Assembly: GCA_963754235.1 (NCBI GenBank)
Contig: CAVWFK010000026.1
Location: 1 to 64,000 of the forward strand
Direction of reading: 5' to 3'
DNA length: 64,000 nt
DNA from: DATAYA01 sp963754235
Lineage (GTDB): Bacteria; Pseudomonadota; Alphaproteobacteria; Acetobacterales; Acetobacteraceae
The position numbers were made by a program, and so were the translations under genes. Shown here piece by piece: positions 53,162 through 60,603 of this stretch. The notes under the pieces were generated by a model that worked only from the letters and a program-made list of their open reading frames with translations, ran no database searches and was not told where the DNA came from. The stretch's first letter is position 1, and each line of letters opens with the position of its first letter.

Positions 53162-55060
53162 GTGAACCAAGCGGTGCTCCCGCCGCTCGCCGCGGTGCTG
53201 GCCGCCCTGCTGCTGGCCGCTGCCGCTTTTGCGGTGCCGAGTGCGCGGCGCGTGGCGGCACTCGCATTGCCCGCGCTGTGCGCCTTGGGAGCGGCGCTGA
53301 GCCTCACGGCGCTGGCCGATGGCGGCGCCGTAGCCATACTTGCCCTGCCCGTGGGGCTGCCGGGTGCCGGGGTGACGCTTGGCCTCGATCCGCTCGCGGC
53401 GCTGTTCCTGCTGCTGGTGTTCACCCCGGCCACCGCCTGCTTCTGGCACGCTCCGGACGAGGATCGCGCGCGGCCTGCGCTCGCCGCCGCGACTGCCGTG
53501 ATGGCGCTGACCGTGCTCGCCGCAGGCGGGTTCACGATGGTTCTGGGCCTGTGCCTGACGGCGCTCGCGTTCTGGGCGGCGCCGACTGGTGCGGCGCGCC
53601 GGGCCGCCCTTCCGCTGCTGGCTGCGACCGTTGCGGGCGCGCTCTGCCTGACGGTCGCGCTGGCGCTGCTCGCGCCCTCGGGCGACGCGAGCTTCGCCGC
53701 GATCCGAGCGGCACCGCACGCCGGCGGGGCGGCGGATGCGGCGCTGATCCTGACCCTGCTCGGCGCCGCGCCGCTGGCCGGGCTGGCGCCGCTGCACGCC
53801 TTCCTGCCGGCCGCGCATCGCGGCGTGCGCGGGCCGGCGGCGGTGCTGCTATCGGCAGCCGCCAGCACCGTCGCGCTCTACGTGATCGTGCGGCTGCTGT
53901 TCGATCTCTGCGGCAGCGCAGAGCCGGTCTGGTGGGGCCTGCCGCCGCTGCTGCTGGGTGCCGCCACCGTGCCGCTTGGTGCCGTGCGGATGCTGCGTGC
54001 GCGCGAGATGACTGCGGTACTCGCAGCCGGCACGGTCGCGAATACCGGGCTGGTGGCGACAGGGATCGGCGTCGCCCTGCTCGGGCGTGGCGCCGACCTG
54101 CCCGCGCTCGCCGCCCTGGCGCTGGCGGCGGTGCTGCTGCTGGCACTCGGCCATGCCCTGGTGAAGACGGTGCTGCTGCTCGCGGCCGAGCGTGCCGAGC
54201 GCGCCGCCGGCACCATCCGGCTGGATCGCATGGGCGGGCTAATCCACCGCATGCCCGTGACGACCGCCGCGATGCTGGCGGGCGGTGCGTCGGTGGCAGT
54301 GCTGCCGCCCTCGGTGGGGTTCGCCGCGGTGTGGCTGCTGCTGCAGGCGCTGATCGCCGCCACCCACGATGGGGGGTTCGCGATAAAGGTGCTGCTGGCC
54401 GCGAGCCTCGTCGCGATCGCGCTCGGCCTGGGGCTGGCCGCTTCCGCCGTGCTGCGGTTGGTCGGCGTTGCCTTCCTCGGCCGCCCGCGGACGCCGCGCG
54501 CCGCCGCGGCCGAGGAGGCGCCGGGCACGGGGCCGCTGGCGCTGCTCGGCCTGGCGGCGTTGAGCGTGCTGCCTGGCCTGTTCCCCGGCCCGGCGCTGGC
54601 TCTGCTCGCGCCGGCGCTGCGCCTGCTGCTCGGTACGACGCTCGACGGGCGGGCCGGGCTGCTCGCGGTGGCGCCACAGGCGGGTGGACCGGGATACTCG
54701 GCGCTCGGCATCGTGGCCCTGCTGCTCGGATGTGGCGGGGCGGCCGTGCTGGCGCTGCGGCACTGGGCCCCGAGCGTTGCGCGCCGCGCGCCGGCCTGGG
54801 AGGGCGGGTTCGCTGCCGCCCCGCCCTGGCTGCCATTCGGCGATCCGCTGACGCAGATCGGGTCGGTGGGGTTCGCGCAACCGCTGCTCGCGCCGCTCGC
54901 GCCGCTGCCGGCCGCCAAGCGTCGGCTGCGCGCGCGTCTTTCCCGCATGCTGGGACGCCGGTCATGGCGCGCGATACCTGGAACCAGCGTCCCCCTCGCC
55001 GGCATTCTTGCCGTGCTGACAGCGCTGCTCGTCGTGGCGGCGTGGTTCGGCGGCCGATGA
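53162..55060 (+). CDS. hyfB: HyfB-like (NuoL/MrpA-type) membrane subunit of an Ehr-like complex
   Basis: This is a 632-residue, very hydrophobic antiporter-like subunit, related to HyfB/HycC and complex I NuoL. PLHAFLPAAH matches the PLHxWLPxAH motif and GHALVKTVLLL the NHALxKxLLF motif. The Lys before PLH (KAGxxPLH in relatives) reads LAGLAPLH, and the TM5 glutamate region reads LGLCLTALAFW, so two expected channel residues seem missing. The start is a GTG at 53162. It overlaps the next gene by 4 nt (ATGA). The gene symbol reflects homology only. Confidence 0.82.
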   Translation: MNQAVLPPLAAVLAALLLAAAAFAVPSARRVAALALPALCALGAALSLTALADGGAVAILALPVGLPGAGVTLGLDPLAALFLLLVFTPATACFWHAPDEDRARPALAAATAVMALTVLAAGGFTMVLGLCLTALAFWAAPTGAARRAALPLLAATVAGALCLTVALALLAPSGDASFAAIRAAPHAGGAADAALILTLLGAAPLAGLAPLHAFLPAAHRGVRGPAAVLLSAAASTVALYVIVRLLFDLCGSAEPVWWGLPPLLLGAATVPLGAVRMLRAREMTAVLAAGTVANTGLVATGIGVALLGRGADLPALAALALAAVLLLALGHALVKTVLLLAAERAERAAGTIRLDRMGGLIHRMPVTTAAMLAGGASVAVLPPSVGFAAVWLLLQALIAATHDGGFAIKVLLAASLVAIALGLGLAASAVLRLVGVAFLGRPRTPRAAAAEEAPGTGPLALLGLAALSVLPGLFPGPALALLAPALRLLLGTTLDGRAGLLAVAPQAGGPGYSALGIVALLLGCGGAAVLALRHWAPSVARRAPAWEGGFAAAPPWLPFGDPLTQIGSVGFAQPLLAPLAPLPAAKRRLRARLSRMLGRRSWRAIPGTSVPLAGILAVLTALLVVAAWFGGR

Positions 55061-55959
55061 GCCTGATCGCGCTGGCGCTGCACGGGGCGCTGATGGCCGT
55101 TGCTCCCCCCGTGCTGATCGGGCTCGTCCACCACCTGCGGGCACGGCTGCTCGGCCTCGCCGCACCGCCGCTGCTGCAGCCCTGGCGCGATCTGCGCCGG
55201 CTGCTGAGCAAACAGCCGGTGCTGGCCGAGGGCGCTTCCCCGTTGGTCGAGGCCGCGCCTTGCATCATCTTCGCCGCCACCGCCGCCGCGGCCCTCCTGG
55301 TGCCCTCGTTCACGCTCGGCATGGCCGGGGCGCCGATGGCCGACCTGATCGCGATCGCCGGCCTGCTCGCCCTCGCCCGCGTGGCCCTCGCGCTTGCGGC
55401 ACTCGATACCGGCACCGCGTTGGGCGGCATCGCCGCGCGCCGGACCGCCGGTCTCGCCGTCTTTGCCGAGCCGGCGCTGCTGATGGTGATCCTGGCGCTG
55501 GCACTGGCCACCGGCAGCACCAACCTCGACGCGATCGCGACGACGCTGCGGGAGGCCGCCGGCGCGCCACACGCCGGCCTGCTGCTGGCCGCCGCGGCGC
55601 TGGTGCTGGTGGGAGTGACAGCAACCACCCGGTCCGCCACGCTGGAGCTGGAGTTCTCGGGCCGCCATCTCGCTCTGGTCCAGGCGGCCAAGGCGCTGCG
55701 GCTGCTGCTGTGGTTCGACCTCCTCGGGGCCGCATTCGTCCCGTTCGGGATGGCGCTGCCGGATGCCGGGCTGGCAGGCTGGCCGATCGGCTTGGCCGCG
55801 TGGCTCGCGCGTACGCTGCTGTTCGCACTCTGCCGCGCGTCCTGGCAGGCGTCGCGCGCACGGCCGCCGCTTGCGCAAACGCCCGGCCTGCTTGGCATGG
55901 CGGTGGTGCTCGGCCTGCTGGCTGCACTGGCCCTGTTCGCCGCATCGGGGGCCGCGTGA
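55057..55959 (+). CDS. hyfC: HyfC-like (NuoH-type) membrane subunit
   Basis: This is a 300-residue membrane protein of the NuoH/HyfC family. It has the cytoplasmic loop RARLLGLAAPPLLQPWRDLRRLLSKQPV, which normally contacts the peripheral arm, followed by about eight helices. It contains the E-x-E type segment LELEFSGRHLALVQAAKALRL that forms the conserved acidic loop of this family. It overlaps both neighbours by 4 nt. It should link the Fe-S/large subunit module to the antiporter-like subunits. Confidence 0.83.
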   Translation: MSLIALALHGALMAVAPPVLIGLVHHLRARLLGLAAPPLLQPWRDLRRLLSKQPVLAEGASPLVEAAPCIIFAATAAAALLVPSFTLGMAGAPMADLIAIAGLLALARVALALAALDTGTALGGIAARRTAGLAVFAEPALLMVILALALATGSTNLDAIATTLREAAGAPHAGLLLAAAALVLVGVTATTRSATLELEFSGRHLALVQAAKALRLLLWFDLLGAAFVPFGMALPDAGLAGWPIGLAAWLARTLLFALCRASWQASRARPPLAQTPGLLGMAVVLGLLAALALFAASGAA

Positions 55960-56471
55960 CCGGGGCCGAGATCGCGCTGCTGCTAGGCTTCGTCCTTCTG
56001 GCGACGCGGCGCGCCCGCGCGGCGATCGCCGCCTACGCCGCGCAATCGGCCGCGGTCGCCGCCGTGGCCGGCTGGCAGGCGACGGCGCAGCGATCGGCGA
56101 TGCTCGGTGGCGTCGCGGTGCTGGTGCTGGCGCTCGGCGCCGTCGCGGTCCCGGCGATGCTGCGGCAGGCGGAGACATCCGGCGCTGTACCCCGCAATGG
56201 CCGCGTGGCATGGCTCGCGGCGGGGCTGGTGCTGGCCGCCCTCATCGCCGCGGTGCAGCCGGGAGAGGGAATGGCACTGGCGCTCTCGGTCGCGGTGGCC
56301 GGGCTGCTCGCGACTGCCGCAGCGGGGGGCGAGCGCGGGGCGCAGACTGCGGGACTGGGTGCCATAGCGAACGGCGCCATCCTTGCGGCGCTTCTCCTGC
56401 CCGCCGGGCCGATGCCAGCGCTGCTCGCGGCCGCCTCGCTCGCCCTGCCAGTGGCGGCTGCGCGCGCATGA
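55956..56471 (+). CDS. hyfE: HyfE-like (NuoK-type) membrane subunit
   Basis: This is a 171-residue protein with five or six short hydrophobic helices. ATRRARAAIAAYAAQSAAVA is the HyfE-type start motif. HyfE proteins are usually around 215 residues, so this one is short. The GTG start overlaps the previous stop (GTGA) and its stop overlaps the next ATG. It is identified mainly by order in the operon. Confidence 0.7.
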   Translation: MTGAEIALLLGFVLLATRRARAAIAAYAAQSAAVAAVAGWQATAQRSAMLGGVAVLVLALGAVAVPAMLRQAETSGAVPRNGRVAWLAAGLVLAALIAAVQPGEGMALALSVAVAGLLATAAAGGERGAQTAGLGAIANGAILAALLLPAGPMPALLAAASLALPVAAARA

Positions 56472-57790
56472 TGGCAGTCGGGCCGCTGCTACTGGCGCTG
56501 CCGTTCGGGGTTGCCTCGCTGCTGGCGGTGGTGCCATCAGGGCGCATGGCCGACGCGGCGGATGTCGCTGCGGCGGCGTGCGTGCTGGCACTCGCCTGTG
56601 CGCTGCCTGCCGCCCCGGCGCCCGACTGGATGTTGGCCGATCCCCTGGCGGTGGCGATGGCCGCGCTGACCGGCCTTGTGGGACTGACCGCGTCGGTCTC
56701 GGCCATCGCAGCATCCGGCCGCCGCCGTGCCGAGCGGGCGCTCGGCCAGCTCGTCATCGGATTCTTGCTTCTCGCACTGCTCGCCGGGAATGCAGGTGTC
56801 GCCGCGATCGCAGTCGAGGGCGCGGCGCTCTCGGCGGCCTGGCTCGTGCGCGGGTGGTCGGCGGCAGCGGGGCGACGAATGCTGGTTGTCGGCGGCGCAT
56901 CGTCGGCGCTGGCGCTGGTCGGAATCGTTCTGGTGGCGGGGGCGGCAGGCGGCCTCGCCTGGCGCGACCTTGCCGCGGCCGACCCGGAGGCCGACCGCGC
57001 GCGGCTCAGCCTCGGCTTCGCCTTCGCGCTGGCCGGCTACGGCGCGCTCGCGGCGCTCATCCCGCCGCAAGCCTGGCTGCCGCGCGTGGTTGCGCGCGCA
57101 CCCGCGCCAACTGCCGCGCTGCTGGCCGGCGCGCTGCCCAACGTGCCGCTGGTGCTGCTGCTGCGGCTGCGCGGCGTGCTGGCCGCCCATCCCGGCGGAT
57201 TGCAGGCCGGACCATTGCTGCTGGCGGCGGGGCTGATTGCGCTGCTGCTCGCCGCGGTCGAACTGAGCCGAGGCCGGCTGCCGGCGCGACGTCTGACCAC
57301 GCTCACCACGGCCGGGCAGAGCGGCGTCGCCGCCTTCGCCTTCGGCCTCGGCGGCACCGCCGCGACCTTTGCGGGGTTGCTGCACCTGATGCTCGGCACG
57401 CTCGCGCGGATCGCGGCGCTGCACGGCAGCGGAGCACGCGGGGTTACGCCTGGCCCGCGCGGGCTGCGCGCGGCGACGCTGTTTGCCTTGGCCGGCCTGC
57501 CGCCATTCGGTCCCTTCGCAAGCCTGTTCCTGGTGCTTTTGGCCACCATCGACCGCGCACCCTGGCTCGTGCTGCCGCTCGGGGCAGGGATCGCGGTCGG
57601 GATGTGGGCCATTCTGCGACGTCTGCCGGCGCTGCTCGCCGCCGAGTCGGTGCCCGCCCCATCCTCCGTGGACACACTGCTCCGGCTGGCGCCGGCCTGG
57701 CTGCCGCTCGCGGTCGCGGTGGTTCTGGGTCTGGCGATGCCGGGGATCGTGGTGGCGTGGCTGCGGGAAGCGGCGGCGGCGGCGCAATGA
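56468..57790 (+). CDS. hyfF: HyfF-like (NuoN-type) membrane subunit
   Basis: This is a 440-residue antiporter-like subunit. The TM5 glutamate is kept (AAIAVEGAALSAAW). The usual GYGTKxGLxPMHxWLP motif reads GYGALAALIPPQAWLP, without the lysine, and the later NHxxxKxxLF motif reads MLGTLARIAALHG, with Arg for Lys. APAPTAALLAGAL matches the PAPxSALLSG segment. The gene overlaps both neighbours by 4 nt. Family assignment is good, but proton-pumping ability is doubtful. Confidence 0.8.
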   Translation: MMAVGPLLLALPFGVASLLAVVPSGRMADAADVAAAACVLALACALPAAPAPDWMLADPLAVAMAALTGLVGLTASVSAIAASGRRRAERALGQLVIGFLLLALLAGNAGVAAIAVEGAALSAAWLVRGWSAAAGRRMLVVGGASSALALVGIVLVAGAAGGLAWRDLAAADPEADRARLSLGFAFALAGYGALAALIPPQAWLPRVVARAPAPTAALLAGALPNVPLVLLLRLRGVLAAHPGGLQAGPLLLAAGLIALLLAAVELSRGRLPARRLTTLTTAGQSGVAAFAFGLGGTAATFAGLLHLMLGTLARIAALHGSGARGVTPGPRGLRAATLFALAGLPPFGPFASLFLVLLATIDRAPWLVLPLGAGIAVGMWAILRRLPALLAAESVPAPSSVDTLLRLAPAWLPLAVAVVLGLAMPGIVVAWLREAAAAAQ

Positions 57791-59199
57791 CGGCGCGCGC
57801 CCTCCTGCACGAGGCTCGCGTGATCGCGTGCCGGCCCTGGCCGCGACGGCTGCTCACCCCGCCTGCGTGGCGCGCAATGGCCGCCGCCCTGCCCGCCACC
57901 CCGGCACTCGCCCTGCTCGGGCTGTGGGCCGATACCGCGCAGGCGCACGCGCTGCTGCTCGACCGCGATGCCGGGACGCCGCTGCTCGCTTCGGTTCCAG
58001 TCGAGGGCGGCGCCTATCCGGCACTGTCGCCGGGCCGACCCGGTGCCGCGTGGTTCGAGCGCATGGTCCGCGACCTCTGGGGCCACCACGCGGAGGGCGG
58101 CACCGATGCGCGGCCCTGGCTCGATCACGGGCACTGGCCCTCGGCCACGCCGATGGCCGCGCACCCGTCGCCAAGCGACAGTGCGGCCGAGCCGCCGGCT
58201 TTCCTGCCGGTCGCGGCGCCGGGGCTACACCTGGTCCCGCTCGGCCCGATCCGCGGCGGCATCGCGGCGGCCGCCCATCTGCGCCTCGCCTGCCAGGGCG
58301 AGCGGGTGCTCAGCGCCGAGGCGCGGCTCGGCTACACGCACAAGGGCGTGCCGGCGCTGATGCGCGGCAAGTCGCCGCGCGCCGCCGCCCGGTTCGCGGC
58401 CCGGCTGGCGGGCGAGGCCACGGTCGCGCACGCGGCGGCCTTCGCGCGGGCGACGGAGGCGGCGCTGGAGACCCCCGCGCCGCCGCGCGCCGCCGCCCTG
58501 CGTAATGCGATGCAGGCGCTGGAGCGGGCGGCGGGCCATCTCGCTTCGCTCGGGGCGATCGCCGAGGCCGCCGAAGCCGGAGCGCTCGCCGGGTGGTGTG
58601 ATCGCGAGCGAGAATTGCTGGTGCGCGCCGCCGTCGCTGCCTTCGGCCACCGCCTGATGATGGATCTGGTGGTGCCCGGCGGTGTCAGCGCCGACATCGC
58701 CCCGGACGGGGCCGAGGTGATCGCGGAGGCGGCTGCCGTGCTGCGGCGGGCCGTGCCGGGTTTTGCCGGCCGATTCGAGGCCGCTCATTTTGCCGACCGC
58801 TTCACCGGCGCCGGCGCAGTCGGCCCGGAAATCATTGCACGGTTCGGGGCTTCCGAGGGGTTGGCCGGCGATGTCGCGGCACGGGTGCGCTCGCGGCTGC
58901 GGGCACTGGACGAGAGCGCCCGCACGCTCGGCGAGACCCTCGCCGTGCTGCCGGAGGGGCCGCTTTCGACGGCGTTGCCGGTCGGCAGCGGCGAAGGCCT
59001 CGGCGCGGCCGAGGGCGTGGGCGGCACGGTGTGGCACTGGCTATGGCTCGACGGCGGCCTGATCGCCGCTTGCTTCCCGCTCGATCCGGGCTGGCGCGCT
59101 TGGCCGGTGCTGCAGGCCGCTCTGACCGGCGCCGATCTGGCGGAGGTGGAGCTGATCGTGCGCTCGATCTGCGCCAGCGTGTCGGGCGTCGATCTGTGA
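57787..59199 (+). CDS. hyfG: HyfG/HycE-like large subunit lacking the Ni-Fe cysteines
   Basis: This is a 470-residue protein with a NuoC-like N-terminal part (AAWFERMVRDLWGHHAEGGTDARPW) and a NuoD/large-subunit C-terminal part (GYTHKGVPALMRGKSPRAAARF, AMQALERAAGHLASLGAIAE). The [NiFe] hydrogenase motifs RxCGxC and DPCxxC are absent: no CxxC occurs anywhere and the expected sites read RLAGEATVAH and VRSICASVSG. It therefore cannot bind a Ni-Fe centre and resembles the large subunit of Ehr (hydrogenase-related) complexes. What it binds is unknown. Confidence 0.85.
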   Translation: MTARALLHEARVIACRPWPRRLLTPPAWRAMAAALPATPALALLGLWADTAQAHALLLDRDAGTPLLASVPVEGGAYPALSPGRPGAAWFERMVRDLWGHHAEGGTDARPWLDHGHWPSATPMAAHPSPSDSAAEPPAFLPVAAPGLHLVPLGPIRGGIAAAAHLRLACQGERVLSAEARLGYTHKGVPALMRGKSPRAAARFAARLAGEATVAHAAAFARATEAALETPAPPRAAALRNAMQALERAAGHLASLGAIAEAAEAGALAGWCDRERELLVRAAVAAFGHRLMMDLVVPGGVSADIAPDGAEVIAEAAAVLRRAVPGFAGRFEAAHFADRFTGAGAVGPEIIARFGASEGLAGDVAARVRSRLRALDESARTLGETLAVLPEGPLSTALPVGSGEGLGAAEGVGGTVWHWLWLDGGLIAACFPLDPGWRAWPVLQAALTGADLAEVELIVRSICASVSGVDL

Positions 59200-59708
59200 A
59201 CCTGCCGCGCATCTTGCGGCCTCGCGCGGGTGCCGCCGCCACACCCGCGCCGCCGGCCGCGGTCGTGCAGGCGCTCACGGCCCGGCTGGAAGCGGCGGCG
59301 CAGGCACGGCTCGGCCGCAGCCTCTGCCTGTGCCACGTCGACGGCGGAAGCTGTGGCGGCTGCGAGCTGGAACTGCGCGCCGCGGCCGGGGCGGCGCACG
59401 ATCTGGCGCGGCTCGGCCTGTGCATCGTCGCCAGCCCTCGCCATGCCGACGTGTTGCTGCTCACCGGCCCGCTCACCCGCAATCTGCGCGAGGCGGTGGA
59501 GCGCACTTGGCAGGCGACCCCGGACCCGAAATGGGTGGTGGCGGTCGGCGACTGCGCGGTGGATGGCGGGGTGTTCAAGGGCAGCTACGCCGTGCATGAC
59601 GGCGCCGATGCGCTGCTGCCGGTCGATCTGGTGATCCGCGGCTGCCCGCCGGCGCCTGTGCAAATACTGGAGGGCCTGCGCGCGCTGCTGGAGGTGAATG
59701 GGGGGTAA
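59196..59708 (+). CDS. hyfI: HyfI/NuoB-like iron-sulfur subunit
   Basis: This is a 170-residue NuoB/PSST-family protein. Four cysteines for the proximal [4Fe-4S] (N2-type) cluster are present: two in DGGSCGGCELEL, one in VAVGDCAVDGG and one in IRGCPPAPVQIL. It starts with a GTG that overlaps the large-subunit stop. It is the last gene of the six; ferredoxin-like HyfA/HyfH subunits, the usual electron input, are not found nearby. Confidence 0.88.
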   Translation: MNLPRILRPRAGAAATPAPPAAVVQALTARLEAAAQARLGRSLCLCHVDGGSCGGCELELRAAAGAAHDLARLGLCIVASPRHADVLLLTGPLTRNLREAVERTWQATPDPKWVVAVGDCAVDGGVFKGSYAVHDGADALLPVDLVIRGCPPAPVQILEGLRALLEVNGG

Positions 59709-59947
59709 TTTCTCCCGCTCACCTTGAGAGGGTTCGATCCGTCGGCCCCGGATATTACTTGCGAATTGCTAACCTAAGCCCACAAAGAAATTGCCGAGCC
59801 AACAGAAGCTGACGTATGGCTCCGGTTGGTGAAGCTGCGCAACTCCGCAGCGGCATCAGACGCCTCCGACTTCCTTTGTCCTGGACTATCGGCTCGCCCG
59901 GCGACGGGACGCGTCGAAAACTGGTGTCATCAGTTCGGAGAGAAACG

Positions 59948-60592
59948 ATGTCTCTCACAATCGCGCACCATGGCTTTATCGAGAAGCAGTATGTCCCTGG
60001 TCTCGATCGACCGTGGGAATGGCGCGATCCGGCACCAAACAGCGACCGAGTTTTTCTTGGCTTGAATATCGACCGCATCGGCGACAACATCTCAAAGGAC
60101 TTCACCGGCGACCGCTTCACGTCAATTTACCCGCGATCCGGCCATATGGTCGCCCTAGAAAATACGGAAGAGGAAGACGTAAGGTATTTCACTGTCGATG
60201 GGGTTGTTGGACAGGTCTACGTTGATTTTGTGAATTTCGCGACAGTTCTGCTCGGTAACGATTACGACGACGACATCAAATATTTCAGTACCAAGTATAT
60301 TCCTGGATGCGACTCCGCCACCGCGCGATCGGCCGAGTTTTTGTCGCGTTTGCTGCTCAAGGAGCCTATTTCAGACACGAGATACCTTACCGATATCCGC
60401 CTGAATTCGACCTATGACTTGGAGAAGGACGGGTTTATTCCGCCGTACGGACGCGCGGTGCCAAGAAGAGTTTATGACTATGGCACGATCAGCAACATCA
60501 AGGTCAGTCTGTACGAGCTGATTCTGATTCACCCGTACCGAGCCGGCCGTGCAATGCGCTGCGGTGATTTGGCTCCGATAAGCGCATCGTAA
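59948..60592 (+). CDS. Orphan protein of unknown function, more AT-rich than its neighbours
   Basis: This is a 214-residue protein from the ATG at 59948, with GGAGA at good spacing. It begins MSLTIAHHGFIEKQYVPGLD and is rich in Asp and Tyr (GNDYDDDIKYFSTKY, TRYLTDIRLNSTYDLEKDG). There is no signal, membrane segment or known motif. Codon use is clearly less GC-biased than in the flanking operon, suggesting recent transfer. It stops 12 nt before the end of the group II intron on the other strand. The 239-nt stretch 59709-59947 holds nothing else I can identify. Confidence 0.6.
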   Translation: MSLTIAHHGFIEKQYVPGLDRPWEWRDPAPNSDRVFLGLNIDRIGDNISKDFTGDRFTSIYPRSGHMVALENTEEEDVRYFTVDGVVGQVYVDFVNFATVLLGNDYDDDIKYFSTKYIPGCDSATARSAEFLSRLLLKEPISDTRYLTDIRLNSTYDLEKDGFIPPYGRAVPRRVYDYGTISNIKVSLYELILIHPYRAGRAMRCGDLAPISAS

Positions 60593-60603
60593 TCGCCTCC
60601 CCG

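Noticed and set aside
59709..59947. Possible transposase remnant before the AT-rich orphan gene
   Set aside because: A short plus-strand frame (VKLRNSAAASDASDFL) looked gene-like, but I could match it to no transposase and it has no terminal repeats.
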